In this document: positions 17,582 to 28,326 of the stretch, in pieces
How the letters are laid out: every line of letters starts with the position of its first letter
How positions within the stretch are numbered: the stretch's first letter is position 1
Origin: Streptomyces sporangiiformans
GTDB taxonomy: Bacteria; Actinomycetota; Actinomycetes; Streptomycetales; Streptomycetaceae
Length of the DNA stretch: 64,000 nt
Direction: 5' to 3'
NCBI RefSeq assembly: GCF_005768555.2
Contig: NZ_VCHX02000095.1
Span: 1 to 64,000, forward strand
Notes under the pieces: model-generated
What the model was told of the DNA's origin: nothing
What the model saw: only the letters and a program-made list of their open reading frames with translations
Databases searched by the model: none
Position numbers and translations under genes: made by a program

Positions 17582-18475
17582 ATGACGCCATTCCCCGCAG
17601 CCGGCTCCGCGCCGGTTCTCGCCGAAGGCGCCGACGCACCGCAGCTCGCCGCCGAGTGCCACATCTGGTCGCTGCCACCGCTGCGCCACCCGTCGTCCTG
17701 GTTCGGTCTGCTGGACAGCACGGAGCTCCTGCGCTGCTCGTCCTTCGCCCATGAACTCGACCTGGCCCGGTTCGTCACGGGACGGATGCTCGCCAAGACC
17801 GCCCTGGCCTCGCTGGTGGGCACCAGCCCCGAGGCGATCCGCTTCCGCACGCGGTGCACGGAGTGCGGCGGCCCCCACGGCAAGCCGCACGCGGTGGGCG
17901 CGGGTGCGGGATGGGAACTGTCCATCTCGCACTCGGGCGACATCGTGGCGGTGGCGATCGCCCTGGGCAGCCCGTTGGGCCTCGACGTCGAACAGGCCGA
18001 GCCCTGGAGCGGCCCCGAACTGCCGCCGGAGTACGAACTGGTCCTCACCCCCGTCGAGCGGGCGGCGGTCGAGGCGCTCCCCGAGGAGCGGCGCGCCCGT
18101 GCCTGCCTGACCTACTGGACGCGCAAGGAAGCGGTCCTGAAAGCCACCGGAGAAGGACTCAACACGCCCATGACCGACTTCACGCTCTCCGGCCCGGAGG
18201 AACCACCCACCCTGCTGACCTGGCATCCACCGGACGCGACCCGCCCGGTCCCCGCGCTCGCCGACGTCAGGCTGGGCGAGGACTGCCACGGTGCGGTGGC
18301 CGCACTGGGTGTCCGCTCCGTGCTGCCGACCGTCCACAGCAGCGCCGAACTGCTGCCCGCGGGGCAGGCGGTGAAGAGGACGCCGCACGCGCATCCCGTG
18401 CGGATCATCTCGACGGAGCGACCGCCACCAGGCAGCACCGGCCGGGCGAGGTCACCAGCCGGCGCACCGCACTGA
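17582..18475 (+). CDS. Sfp-type 4'-phosphopantetheinyl transferase
   Basis: Protein of 297 aa. It transfers 4'-phosphopantetheine from CoA to the carrier-protein serine. Motifs: ARFVTGRMLAKTAL, ELSISHSGDIVAVAI, GLDVEQAEP (Mg-binding Asp/Glu near 134) and TYWTRKEAVLKATGEGL near 180 (WxxKEAxxK). The C-terminal tail of about 70 residues after the catalytic fold is Pro/Arg-rich and unremarkable. It should activate the carrier domains of the NRPS operon. The start ATG follows GGAGGTG at suitable distance. Divergent from the repeat-protein gene. Confidence 0.93.
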   Translation: MTPFPAAGSAPVLAEGADAPQLAAECHIWSLPPLRHPSSWFGLLDSTELLRCSSFAHELDLARFVTGRMLAKTALASLVGTSPEAIRFRTRCTECGGPHGKPHAVGAGAGWELSISHSGDIVAVAIALGSPLGLDVEQAEPWSGPELPPEYELVLTPVERAAVEALPEERRARACLTYWTRKEAVLKATGEGLNTPMTDFTLSGPEEPPTLLTWHPPDATRPVPALADVRLGEDCHGAVAALGVRSVLPTVHSSAELLPAGQAVKRTPHAHPVRIISTERPPPGSTGRARSPAGAPH

Positions 18476-18611
18476 CCGGACCGGCCCCGCGCAGCGCCGT
18501 CCGGGCCCGGCGAACCCCGCCTGCCCCGGACGCACCGCGCCCCCGCGGGGTGCCCCTCGACCCGCACCGACCCATCCACCGTCTTCGCCGACCCTCCCCG
18601 AGGAGTCCCCC

Positions 18612-18935
18612 ATGCCCAAGATCACCTACGTCGCAGCCGACCGGGCCGAGCAGACGCTCGACCTCCCCCTGGGCACCACCGTGATGCGCGGCGCCCTCAC
18701 CAACGACGTCGACGGCATCGTCGGCCAGTGCGGCGGCTACGCCCAGTGCGGCACCTGCCATGTCTTCGTCGACCCCGACAGCCTCGACAAGCCAGGGGAG
18801 ATGGAGCCGGACGAGGACGACATGCTGGACTTCACGGCCTGCCCGCGCGAACCCAACAGCCGGTTGAGCTGCCAGCTCGAGGTCACCGAAGCCCTCGACG
18901 GCCTGATCGTCCACCTCCCCGAGCGGCAGACGTGA
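18612..18935 (+). CDS. 2Fe-2S ferredoxin, adrenodoxin/putidaredoxin type
   Basis: Ferredoxin of 107 aa. Cluster ligands C40, C46, C49 and C87 follow the CX5CX2C...C pattern of vertebrate-type ferredoxins (CGGYAQCGTC and LSCQLEV). These donate electrons to cytochromes P450 or similar oxygenases. GAGGAG precedes the ATG. The stop overlaps the next gene's start (TGATG), so it is coupled to its reductase. No P450 is in the window; the partner may lie beyond the left edge. Confidence 0.95.
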   Translation: MPKITYVAADRAEQTLDLPLGTTVMRGALTNDVDGIVGQCGGYAQCGTCHVFVDPDSLDKPGEMEPDEDDMLDFTACPREPNSRLSCQLEVTEALDGLIVHLPERQT

Positions 18936-20251
18936 TGAGTACGCGAGAAGAGGCCGGGCACGTCGTCGTCATCGGCGCCGGGCAGGCCGGCCATCAGACC
19001 GCCGCGTCCCTGCGCGAGTACGGCCACTCGGGCCGTATCACCCTCATCGGCGACGAGGGCGTCCTCCCGTACGAACGCCCGCCGCTGTCCAAGGCGTATC
19101 TCAAGGGGGAGGCGGACGAGAGCCGGCTGTGGCTGCGGCCCGAGACGTTCTACGAGCGCCATGCGATCGAGCGGGTCACGGGGACTGCCCTTGCTGTCGA
19201 CCGGGCGGCGCGGACCGTGCGCCTCGACGACGGCACCGTCCACCGCTACGGGCACCTCGTCCTGGCGACCGGGGCCCGGCCCAGGGCCCTGCCGGTACCC
19301 GGCTCCGGCCTGCGCGGTGTACGGACCCTGCGCACCCTCGCGGACGCCGAGACCCTCAAAAAGGACCTCGCCGGCGCCGCGCACGTGGTCGTCGTCGGCG
19401 CCGGGTTCATCGGCCTCGAATTCGCCGCCGCGGCCCACGACCTGGGACACGAGGCGACGGTCGTGGAGGCGCTCGGGCGACCCCTGGCCCGGGTCGCCTC
19501 GGCACCGACGGCCGAGCACTTCACCCGCCTGCACGAGCGGCACGGCAACGAACTGCTCTTCGGGCAGGGCATCGCCCGCTTCCACGGCGACAGCGACGGC
19601 GCCGACGATGGCGACGGCGCCGGCGAAGGGCGGGTGGCCGCGGTGGAACTGACCGACGGCCGCCGGCTGCCCGCGGACCTCGTGCTGGTCGGTGTCGGGG
19701 TGACCCCGTGCACGGAACTGGCCGAGGCGGCCGGGCTGCGGGTCGCCGGAGGGATCGTCACCGACTCCCGGCTGCTGACGAGCGATCCTCATATCTCAGC
19801 GGTCGGCGACTGCGCGGCTTTCCCCCATGCGCGCTCGGGCAGGCACCTGCGGCTCGAGTCGGTGCAGAACGCCGTCGACCACGGCCGTCTGGTCGCCGAC
19901 CGGCTCACCGGCACCACCAGGACGTACGACGACCTGCCCTGGTTCTGGAGCACCCAGTTCACGACGACCCTGCAGATCGCGGGGCTGGGCCACGACCACG
20001 ACACCCAGGTGGTCCTTGGCGGGGATCCCGGAAACTCCGGAGCCTTCTCCGTCCTGCTCTTCCGCGGGGACGATCTTCTCGCGGTCGAGTCCGTCAACCG
20101 CCCCGCCGACCACATGGCGGCGCGCAGAATCCTCGGCAGCGGCATCCCGCTGACCCGCCGGGAGGCGTCCGCCGCCGGCTTCACCCTCAAGGGACACCTC
20201 AAAGAGCACCTCGGGGCACGGTCGGGCAGGCCTGTGCCAGTGACGGTGTAA
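18935..20251 (+). CDS. FAD-dependent ferredoxin reductase
   Basis: Protein of 438 aa, putidaredoxin-reductase type. Two Rossmann motifs: FAD-binding HVVVIGAGQAG near residue 10 and NADH-binding HVVVVGAGFIGLEFAAA near 150. Also the lipophilic segment YERPPLSKAYLKG and the FAD motif SAVGDCAAFP near 290. It passes electrons from NAD(P)H to the ferredoxin encoded just upstream; the ATG overlaps that stop. A short Asp/Gly-rich insert (GDSDGADDGDGAGEG) sits in the NADH domain. Confidence 0.95.
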   Translation: MSTREEAGHVVVIGAGQAGHQTAASLREYGHSGRITLIGDEGVLPYERPPLSKAYLKGEADESRLWLRPETFYERHAIERVTGTALAVDRAARTVRLDDGTVHRYGHLVLATGARPRALPVPGSGLRGVRTLRTLADAETLKKDLAGAAHVVVVGAGFIGLEFAAAAHDLGHEATVVEALGRPLARVASAPTAEHFTRLHERHGNELLFGQGIARFHGDSDGADDGDGAGEGRVAAVELTDGRRLPADLVLVGVGVTPCTELAEAAGLRVAGGIVTDSRLLTSDPHISAVGDCAAFPHARSGRHLRLESVQNAVDHGRLVADRLTGTTRTYDDLPWFWSTQFTTTLQIAGLGHDHDTQVVLGGDPGNSGAFSVLLFRGDDLLAVESVNRPADHMAARRILGSGIPLTRREASAAGFTLKGHLKEHLGARSGRPVPVTV

Positions 20252-20466
20252 GGGGCGGAACATGCCCCGCGCGTGAGGCACGTCCGCGATCCATCCTCCG
20301 CGGACCCTCGAAAGCCCCAAGCCGAGGGGACCGGCCCCGACCGGGCCGACCCGACCGGCACGCGGATGCGCGACGGCGCCCGACCGGCGCCGACGCATCC
20401 GCGGCATCTCGTTCCTGCTGGTGGGCCCCTTGAAAGGGCGCCCGCTGGAACTGCCGAAGCTGGTGG

Positions 20467-20540
20467 AGCCCCCTGTCGGATTCGAACCGACGACCTTCGC
20501 TTTACAAGAGCGGCGCTCTGACCAGCTGAGCTAAGGAGGC
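20467..20540 (-). tRNA. tRNA-Thr (anticodon TGT)
   Basis: Complete cloverleaf on the minus strand. The acceptor arm GCCTCCT pairs with AGGGGGC, the D arm is GCTC/GAGC, the T arm is GTCGG/CCGAC around TTCGAAT, and the anticodon loop CTTGTAA gives TGT (plus-strand ACA at 20504-20506). CCA is encoded (20464-20466). Position 27 to 43 is a C-A mismatch. Its 3' end faces the NRPS locus. Confidence 0.95.
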
Positions 20541-20795
20541 GGGTGGGCATGCCTGGCAGCAGCCCGTGCACGCGTGCGTGTCCGTGCAGTGTACCCACGT
20601 CACCGGTGGGCCCCGTCGAAAATTTCCGCGAAGTTCACAGCCTCCCGCCTACTGACAGAACAAGTGAACCCCGGGTACCGTCCTGAACCAGTTCACCTGC
20701 GTGGACTACACCACCACGGAACCACCCGTGGTGGCACACCACCTTTACAACGGATCGTCCGGCACGTTCCTGCCGGTGAAGGGGGCCCATTCACC

Positions 20796-21932
<1,137 letters not shown>

Positions 21933-21975
21933 GACGATGACACCCCATAGCGGGTGGAATCATCCAGGTTGACGG

Positions 21976-22007
21976 AAAGGGCCCCGCAGTCCACTGCGGG
22001 GCCCTTT
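21976..22007 (+). terminator. terminator after msiK
   Basis: Perfect 15-bp stem: AAAGGGCCCCGCAGT pairs with ACTGCGGGGCCCTTT around a 2-nt loop, 44 bp after the msiK stop. Confidence 0.9.
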
Positions 22008-22146
22008 GCCTTGTCGACAAATACCCCGGCGTACCGGTCATTTCGATCCACGTACGTCAACCTCGCGCCATGAATCGGGGGCCAGTCGTCCCCCGAATTG
22101 ATTACCAAATGTAGCTAAATCAGCACTCCGCGCTACCCTCACTCGC

Positions 22147-22629
22147 GTGAAGCACTCCACTAACCCATCGACACGACACGGCCGTGGCGCCACCGGCCGA
22201 CCGGGGCGGCGCGGCCGCGGCCCGGCCCACCGGATCGGCCGCACCCTCGCCCTCGTTCTGCCCGTCGTCCTGGTGCTCTCCGGGACTCTCGCGGTCGCCC
22301 GGGTCAACTGGTCGGGGAACGAGTCCTCGACCTCGGCACTCGCCGCCTCCGCCCAGGACGCCTCCCTGCCCGCCACGTCCCTCGCCCCGCAGGAGGTGCT
22401 GCGCGACAAGCTCCTGATGGAACTCCAGGAGGAGGACCCCGGGGTGGCGCTCACGCACCTCCAGGAGGCGGTGAACGGCCGTCCGTCCCTGGCCAGGCAC
22501 TGCGCCTCCATCGCCCGCACGCTGGGCCGCGCCGCCGTCCGCATGTACGGCCCGTCCCGCGCGCAGTCGTACGCACGCCCCGTCTGCGACACGTCCTTCG
22601 CCACGGGCGTCGCCGCCCAGACGCCCTGA
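22147..22629 (+). CDS. single-pass membrane or secreted protein, unknown
   Basis: Protein of 160 aa, family not recognised. A basic, Gly/Arg-rich N-terminus (about 30 residues) precedes one hydrophobic segment (LALVLPVVLVLSGTLAVA, 34-51). The rest is an extracytoplasmic region with two cysteines near the C-terminus that might pair (HCASIART and PVCDTSF). GTG start; A/T-rich promoter-like sequence is upstream. It sits between msiK and the nucleotidyltransferase gene. Confidence 0.75.
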   Translation: MKHSTNPSTRHGRGATGRPGRRGRGPAHRIGRTLALVLPVVLVLSGTLAVARVNWSGNESSTSALAASAQDASLPATSLAPQEVLRDKLLMELQEEDPGVALTHLQEAVNGRPSLARHCASIARTLGRAAVRMYGPSRAQSYARPVCDTSFATGVAAQTP

Positions 22630-22742
22630 ACACCGGGCCGCACAGTCAGGCGGCCGCACAGCAGGGCAGCCCCCAGCGGGGTCGCACGGACGCGGGAAGG
22701 ATCCCCGCGATGCGCGAGCGGGGCGCCGCGTACAGTTTCGTC

Positions 22743-23474
22743 ATGACAGATCCGAACGTCGCGTCGCGCCCCGTTCAAGCCGTTGTCCTGGCCGGCGGCC
22801 AGGGCTCCCGGCTGCGCCCCTACACCGACGACCGGCCCAAGCCGATGGTCGAGATTCCCGGCACCGGGACCCCGATCATCGGCCATCAGCTGGCCTGGCT
22901 CGCCGGGGAGGGCGTGACGGACGTCGTCGTCTCGTGCGGCCATCTCGCCGAGGTCCTCCAGCGGTGGCTGGAGTCGACCGAGTTCCCCATCCGCGTCACC
23001 ACCGTGGTCGAGACGGAGCCGCTGGGCCGCGGCGGCGGCCTCAAGTTCGCCGCCAAGCATCTCCCGCACCCCGACCGCCCCTGGTATGCGACGAACGGCG
23101 ACATCTGGACCCGTTTCTCGCTGCGCGACATGACGGACTTCCACACCGAGCGGGACGCGGTGGCGACCCTGGCACTGGCTCGCCCGCGGATCCCCTGGGG
23201 TGCCGTCGAGACGGACGACTTCGGTCACATCACGGACTTCATCGAGGCCCCGCCGACGTCGTACCAGGTCAACGCGGGCGTCTACGTCTTCTCCCCCGAG
23301 TTCACCGAGCTGCTCCCCGAGCGCGGCGACCACGAGCGCACCACGTTCCCACGGCTGGCCCGCGAGCGCCGCCTGGCCGGCTATCCGCTCCCGCAGGGCG
23401 CGTACTGGCGCGCCATCGACACGGCGAAGGACCTCACGGAGGCGGCGAAGGAGCTGGCGGCGCTGGGGCGTTGA
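22743..23474 (+). CDS. sugar-1-phosphate nucleotidyltransferase
   Basis: Protein of 243 aa from the GlmU/ManC-like nucleotidyltransferase fold. N-terminal signature VVLAGGQGSRLRPYTDDRPKPM binds the NTP; DIWTRF and the VNAGVYVFSPE loop are also typical. It should join a sugar-1-phosphate to an NMP for cell-wall or glycan precursors. The exact sugar and nucleotide cannot be read from sequence. The ATG at 22743 was preferred over an upstream one because the fold starts right after it. Confidence 0.88.
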   Translation: MTDPNVASRPVQAVVLAGGQGSRLRPYTDDRPKPMVEIPGTGTPIIGHQLAWLAGEGVTDVVVSCGHLAEVLQRWLESTEFPIRVTTVVETEPLGRGGGLKFAAKHLPHPDRPWYATNGDIWTRFSLRDMTDFHTERDAVATLALARPRIPWGAVETDDFGHITDFIEAPPTSYQVNAGVYVFSPEFTELLPERGDHERTTFPRLARERRLAGYPLPQGAYWRAIDTAKDLTEAAKELAALGR

Positions 23475-23502
23475 GCCTCGGCCTCCTCACACACAGTACG
23501 TG

Positions 23503-23539
23503 GATGGGGCCCCGCACTCCTGTAGCGCGGGGCCCCATC
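23503..23539. terminator. bidirectional terminator
   Basis: 13-bp stem GATGGGGCCCCGC / GCGGGGCCCCATC with an 11-nt loop, between the converging nucleotidyltransferase and DoxX genes. Confidence 0.88.
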
Positions 23540-23559
23540 TCCGTACGGGACAAAGGGTG

Positions 23560-25446
23560 TTACCCGAGGAGGCCACCCACCAGCCGGTCCGAGTTGCCGC
23601 CGCCCGAGCCGCCGCCCGAGCCGCCGCCCGAGCCGCCGCCACCGGAGCCGCTGCCGCCGCCCGCGCCACCGGAGGAACCCGTTCCGCCCGTACTGGCTCC
23701 GCCCGAGGAGGACGGGCCCGCACTGGTGCTCGGCGCCTGCGGTGCGGCCGACTGCCGGGGCGGGACCTGCCCGGTGCCCTGGGTCTCGCTGGGCCGGCCC
23801 GCGTCCGTACCGGCGGTGGCGGACTCACGGGCCGCGCCCGGGCTGCTCGCGGCACCGCCTGAGGGGCTTGCCGAAGTCGCGCCTCGCGTGGGCGAGTCGG
23901 CCGCCGAGGGGCTCTGGCCGTCACGCCGCTTGCGGGGCTCGTCGGGGAGCGGGGAGCCGGGGAGTTCGTTGCGCGGGGCCTCGCCCGGGCCGGGGACGAC
24001 CACGCGGTCGGCGTCGCGGACGGCGCCGCCGAGCAACGAGCCGGTGAGCAGCGTGAGTCCGACGACCACGGTCGCGACGAAGCCGCCCCTGCGCAGTACG
24101 CGACGGCGCAACTCCCAGATCCCGGCACGCGGCCCGAGGGAGCGCCAGGCTTCCCCGCTGAGCCGGCTGTCGACGGAGTAGACGGGGGCACCCGCGATGA
24201 TCAGCGGCGACCAGGCGGCGAGGTAGATGATGTCGGGCGCGTCGTAGACGGGGACGGTCTTCCAGCTGACGGTGAGGATGAGCGCGGCCGACAGCATCGC
24301 GCCGACGACGGCGGCGACCCGCTGCCACAGGCCCAGGACGGTGAGGACGCCGACGATCACCTGGAAGAAGGCGATGAGGAGTCCGGAGCCGACGGGGTGC
24401 TCCAGCGCGAACTGGCGCATTGGTTCGGCCAGTTCCCACGGATGCAGCGAGTTCAGCCACTTGACCATGGAGCCGCGCTCCCCGCCGTCGAAGTAGACGG
24501 GGTCGCAGAGCTTGCCCATGCCGGCGTAGATGGAGATGCAGCCGAGGAAGACGCGCAGGGGAAGCAGGACGACGCCGAGGTTCAGACGGCGGTCGGGGTA
24601 GTACGCGTGCCGCACGGAGCCGGCGCGGTGCGCCCTGAGCCGGGTTTCACGGCCGGACCCGGCCTGGTCCGAGCTGTCCTCCCCGTCCTCAGCCCCGTAC
24701 CCGTCCCCGTATCCGTACTCGCACCCCTGCCCGTCCCTCTCCCCGTCCTCGTACGAGTGGCCCGCGAACTCGCCCTGCGTGTACGGGGTTTCCTCCATCT
24801 CCTCGTACGCGCTGCCTGCCCTGCGCATCTGGGGCAGCAGGGGTGTTGTCATGGGGTCGCGAGGGCCGCCGACCGTGGGCGTCGCGACGGTGGCGTCGGC
24901 GTCGTATTCGGCGTCGGCCCCGTATGCGCCGCTGGAGCCGTAGGCGCCGCCCTCGGTGTCGTACCCGTTGTCGTCGCCGTATCCGCCCGAGCGGTATCCG
25001 CCCGAGCCGTTTCCGCCGTATCCGCCGTATCCACCGGAGCCGTCGATGCTGATGCGCGGGATGACCTGGGTCGCGCCCGCGTCGCCCATCGGGTCCTCGG
25101 CGCCGTAGGGCACGCTGGTGCTCCGTACGGCCTGCAGCAGCCGGGTGGCGCCGGTGTCGTCGGGTGCGGATCTCCCGCTCCAGACGACGGGTGAGCGGCG
25201 GCGGGCGCCGACGGCCCTGCCGCCGACGGGGACGCGCGCGTTGTCCTGCGTGGAGTTCAAGTACCGTGCGGCGGGCGGGGACTGCGTGAGCGACGGAGTG
25301 TTGAGCTGCACACGGAAGCTCGCATGATTGACGATGACCTGCGCCGGATCGCTCGGCACCTTCACCATGCTCAGCGCGGGAGCGTCGTCGAAACCCAACG
25401 AGCGGTCCCCCGTGGGAGTGCGGGGTGTTCTGGTGTCCACACTCAT
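23560..25446 (-). CDS. DoxX-family membrane protein with disordered flanks
   Basis: Protein of 628 aa. A long N-terminal region (1-290) is low complexity, with Gly/Tyr/Asp-rich stretches. The DoxX-like core (about 300-470) has several hydrophobic helices (LGVVLLPLRVFLGCISIYAGMGKL, split by GSGLLIAFFQVIVGVLTVLG and further segments). One more helix (FVATVVVGLTLLTGSLLGG) precedes a Ser/Gly/Pro-rich tail that ends in GGGSGGGSGGG repeats. DoxX proteins often take part in redox or quinone-linked membrane complexes; the function here is unproven. Converges on the nucleotidyltransferase gene. Confidence 0.88.
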   Translation of the reverse strand: MSVDTRTPRTPTGDRSLGFDDAPALSMVKVPSDPAQVIVNHASFRVQLNTPSLTQSPPAARYLNSTQDNARVPVGGRAVGARRRSPVVWSGRSAPDDTGATRLLQAVRSTSVPYGAEDPMGDAGATQVIPRISIDGSGGYGGYGGNGSGGYRSGGYGDDNGYDTEGGAYGSSGAYGADAEYDADATVATPTVGGPRDPMTTPLLPQMRRAGSAYEEMEETPYTQGEFAGHSYEDGERDGQGCEYGYGDGYGAEDGEDSSDQAGSGRETRLRAHRAGSVRHAYYPDRRLNLGVVLLPLRVFLGCISIYAGMGKLCDPVYFDGGERGSMVKWLNSLHPWELAEPMRQFALEHPVGSGLLIAFFQVIVGVLTVLGLWQRVAAVVGAMLSAALILTVSWKTVPVYDAPDIIYLAAWSPLIIAGAPVYSVDSRLSGEAWRSLGPRAGIWELRRRVLRRGGFVATVVVGLTLLTGSLLGGAVRDADRVVVPGPGEAPRNELPGSPLPDEPRKRRDGQSPSAADSPTRGATSASPSGGAASSPGAARESATAGTDAGRPSETQGTGQVPPRQSAAPQAPSTSAGPSSSGGASTGGTGSSGGAGGGSGSGGGGSGGGSGGGSGGGNSDRLVGGLLG

Positions 25447-25583
25447 CTAACCGAGTGACATGTCGTTAGGACACTGGTTTGGCCGGGCCGATCTGTCCGG
25501 ACCGCGTCAAGATCACCCCGCCCGCCCGCATTGCCCCAGGGGGAGGCCTTTTCGGGCCACCCCCTGGCACGGACAACTCGGAC

Positions 25584-26528
25584 TCAGGCGCGGCGCCGCG
25601 AGGCCTCGTACAGCACAACTCCCGCCGCCACACCGGCATTCAGCGACTCGGCACCGCCCGGCATCGGAATCCGCACCCGGAAGTCGCAGGTCTCGCCCAC
25701 GAGTCGGGACAGGCCCTTGCCCTCGCTGCCGACGACGATGGCGACGGGGCCCGCGAGAGCTTCCAGGTCGCCGAGTTCGATCTCACCGTCGGCGGCCAGG
25801 CCGACGACGGCGATGCCCGCCTTCTTGTACGCCTCCAGGGCGCGCGTCAGGTTGGTGGCGCGCGCGACGGGTGTACGGGCGGCGGTGCCGGCCGACGTCT
25901 TCCAGGCACCCGCGGTCATGCCGGCGGCGCGACGCTCGGGTACGACGACGCCATGGCCGCCGAACGCGGTGACGGAGCGGACGACCGCGCCGAGGTTGCG
26001 CGGGTCCGTGACACCGTCGAGCGCGACGATCAACGGGTCCTGGCCCTCGTCGTAAGCGGCGGCGGCGAGGTCCTCGGGGTGCGCGTACTCGTACGGCGGG
26101 ACCTGGAGGACGAGGCCCTGGTGGTTGAGGCCGTTGGTCATACGGTCGAGTTCGGGGCGGGGGGCCTCCATGAGGTGGATGCCGCCGCGCTCGCCGACGA
26201 GCTGGAGCGCCTCGCGCACCCGCTCGTCGTTGTCGATGAACTGCTGGACGTAGAGCATGGTGGCGGGCACGCCCTCGCGCAGCGCCTCGACGACCGGGTT
26301 GCGGCCGACGACCATCTCGGACGCGGACCTGCCACCGCGCCCCTTGGGGCCGGGGCGCCCCCCGGTCGCGCGGCGCACCTTGGCCTGCGCGGCGCGCTGC
26401 TTGGCGTGCCCCTTGCGCATCTCGGCGGGCGGGGTGGGGCCCTTTCCTTCCAGGCTCCGGCGCCGCTGGCCGCCACTGCCGACCTGCGCGCCCTTCTTGC
26501 CGGACATGCGACGGTTGTTCGCGGCCAT
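25584..26528 (-). CDS. rlmB: 23S rRNA 2'-O-ribose methyltransferase, SpoU/TrmH family
   Basis: Protein of 314 aa. A basic, disordered N-terminal extension (1-70, as in other Streptomyces relatives) is followed by the substrate-binding domain ([14 protein letters not shown]) and the SPOUT knot. Knot motifs: [30 protein letters not shown] and [22 protein letters not shown]. It methylates a ribose in 23S rRNA (G2251 in E. coli RlmB). It sits 80 bp downstream of cysS and is probably co-transcribed. Confidence 0.94.
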   Translation of the reverse strand: MAANNRRMSGKKGAQVGSGGQRRRSLEGKGPTPPAEMRKGHAKQRAAQAKVRRATGGRPGPKGRGGRSASEMVVGRNPVVEALREGVPATMLYVQQFIDNDERVREALQLVGERGGIHLMEAPRPELDRMTNGLNHQGLVLQVPPYEYAHPEDLAAAAYDEGQDPLIVALDGVTDPRNLGAVVRSVTAFGGHGVVVPERRAAGMTAGAWKTSAGTAARTPVARATNLTRALEAYKKAGIAVVGLAADGEIELGDLEALAGPVAIVVGSEGKGLSRLVGETCDFRVRIPMPGGAESLNAGVAAGVVLYEASRRRA

Positions 26529-26608
26529 GACCTACCTGTCTCTGTTCTCTGTGATGCGTAACTCTGTGGATGCGTGCGTCGTACTGGTGTCTACGAGTAT
26601 GACGGTGC

Positions 26609-28009
26609 TCAGCGCGGGCCGAGCGACCAGCGCGGACCCTGCGGGCTGTCCTCGATGACGAGGCCCGACTGGTTGAGCTGGTCACGGATGGCGTCGGCGG
26701 TGGCCCAGTCCTTGCGGCCGCGGGCGGCCTCGCGCTGGTCGAGAACCATGCGTACGAGGGCGTCGACGACGCCGTGGAGGTCCTGGCCGTGGTCGCTCTC
26801 GCCGGCCCACTGCGGGTCGAGCGGGTCGAGACCGAGGACACCGAGCATGGCCCGGACCTCGGCGAGCCGGGCCACGGCCGCTTCCTTGTCGTCCGCGGCC
26901 AGCGCGCTGTTGCCCTGCCGGACCGTGGTGTGCACGATGGCGAGGGCCTGGGGAACGCCCAGGTCGTCATCCATGGCCTCGGCGAAGGCGGGCGGCACCT
27001 CGTCGGCGGGGGCGACCTCGCCCCCGGCCAGCTCGATGACGCGCTGCACAAAGCCCTCGATGCGCGCGAACGCCGACTCGGCCTCGTGCAGGGCCTCTTC
27101 GCTGTACTCGATGGTCGAGCGGTAGTGCGGGGTGCCGAGGTAGTAGCGGAGCACGATCGGCCGCCAGTGCTTGACCATCTCGCTCACGAGAACCGAGTTG
27201 CCCAGTGACTTGGACATCTTCTCGCCGCTCATGGTGACCCACGAGTTGTGCACCCAGTACTGCGCGAAGTCGTCGCCGAAGCCCTTCGCCTGGGCGATCT
27301 CGTTCTCGTGGTGCGGGAAGATCAGGTCGATGCCGCCGCCGTGGATGTCGAACGCGGAGCCCAGGTACTTGTGGGCCATGGCGCTGCACTCCAGGTGCCA
27401 GCCCGGCCGGCCGCGACCCCACGGCGTCTCCCAGCTCGGCTCGCCGGGCTTGGCGGCCTTCCACATGGCGAAGTCCCTCGGGTCCCTCTTCCCCGTCTCG
27501 CCTTCCTCGGAGGGCTGGCGCAGATCGTCCAGGTCCTGGTTGGAGAGGGAGAGGTAGCCGGGGAGCGAGCGCACGTCGAAGTAGACGTTCCCGTCGGCCT
27601 CGTAGGCGTGCCCGCGCTCGATGAGCGTGCGCATCATCTCGACCATCTCGGTGACGTGGCCGGTGGCGCGGGGTTCGTACGTGGGCGGCAGGCAGCCGAG
27701 GGCCTGGTAGCCGTCGTTGAACGCGCGCTCGTTCTCGTAACCGATCGACCACCACGGCCTGTTCTGCTCCGCGGCCTTCTTGATGATCTTGTCGTCGATG
27801 TCGGTGACATTGCGGACGAACGTCACGTCGTAGCCGCGGTAGTCGAACCAGCGGCGCATGATGTCGAAGTTGAGCCCCGACCGGATGTGCCCGATATGGG
27901 GGGCGGCCTGCACGGTGGCACCGCACAGGTAGATCGAAACACAACCCGGCGTGAGCGGGGCGAAGTCACGGATCTGCCGAGCGCTGGTGTCGTACAGGCG
28001 AATAGTCAC
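26609..28009 (-). CDS. cysS: cysteinyl-tRNA synthetase
   Basis: Protein of 466 aa, class I synthetase. HIGH-type motif APHIGHIRSG (near residue 37), zinc-site cysteine in YLCGATVQ, ECSAMAHKYLG and HHENEIAQ metal and substrate segments, KMSKSLGN near 265, and a C-terminal anticodon-binding region. It charges tRNA-Cys. Order ispD-ispF-cysS-rlmB on one strand is common in actinomycetes; MshC, its paralogue in mycothiol synthesis, is distinguished by length and context. Confidence 0.95.
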   Translation of the reverse strand: MTIRLYDTSARQIRDFAPLTPGCVSIYLCGATVQAAPHIGHIRSGLNFDIMRRWFDYRGYDVTFVRNVTDIDDKIIKKAAEQNRPWWSIGYENERAFNDGYQALGCLPPTYEPRATGHVTEMVEMMRTLIERGHAYEADGNVYFDVRSLPGYLSLSNQDLDDLRQPSEEGETGKRDPRDFAMWKAAKPGEPSWETPWGRGRPGWHLECSAMAHKYLGSAFDIHGGGIDLIFPHHENEIAQAKGFGDDFAQYWVHNSWVTMSGEKMSKSLGNSVLVSEMVKHWRPIVLRYYLGTPHYRSTIEYSEEALHEAESAFARIEGFVQRVIELAGGEVAPADEVPPAFAEAMDDDLGVPQALAIVHTTVRQGNSALAADDKEAAVARLAEVRAMLGVLGLDPLDPQWAGESDHGQDLHGVVDALVRMVLDQREAARGRKDWATADAIRDQLNQSGLVIEDSPQGPRWSLGPR

Positions 28010-28085
28010 CCCTCCAGGGTAGTGGGCCCCAGCCAGTGCCCCTACCTCCGGTGACGGAGCGAGCTCGCCCGGGTCCGGCGGGTGG

Positions 28086-28325
28086 GTGAGTGGGGGTGCG
28101 CCCTTTCAGGGAGCGCTGGACGACTTGACGACTGAGGTTGAGCAGGGCGCGACCCTTCAGGGGCGCGGGGAACTGCGCGACCAGCCACAACCGAACCCGC
28201 GCCCGAGGTACGAAACCCACCCACCCCCACCCCTCTCGCCCAGGGCGACTACGGGTACGGGAGGTCTGGGGGCGCAGCCCCCAGGGATGGGACGGGTAGG
28301 GGCGGCGGGGGCGAAAACCCCCGGG
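28086..28325. repeat. Streptomyces extragenic repeats between cysS and ispF
   Basis: The 317-bp gap upstream of cysS holds no gene. It carries two sequence types seen widely between Streptomyces genes: a GGGGCGCGGGGAACTGCGCG-containing element (around 28160-28190) and an element with hairpin CTGGGGGCGCAGCCCCCAG (28266-28284) followed by a G-rich stretch. That they recur genome-wide is from general knowledge, not from this window. Confidence 0.65.
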
Positions 28326-28326
28326 G

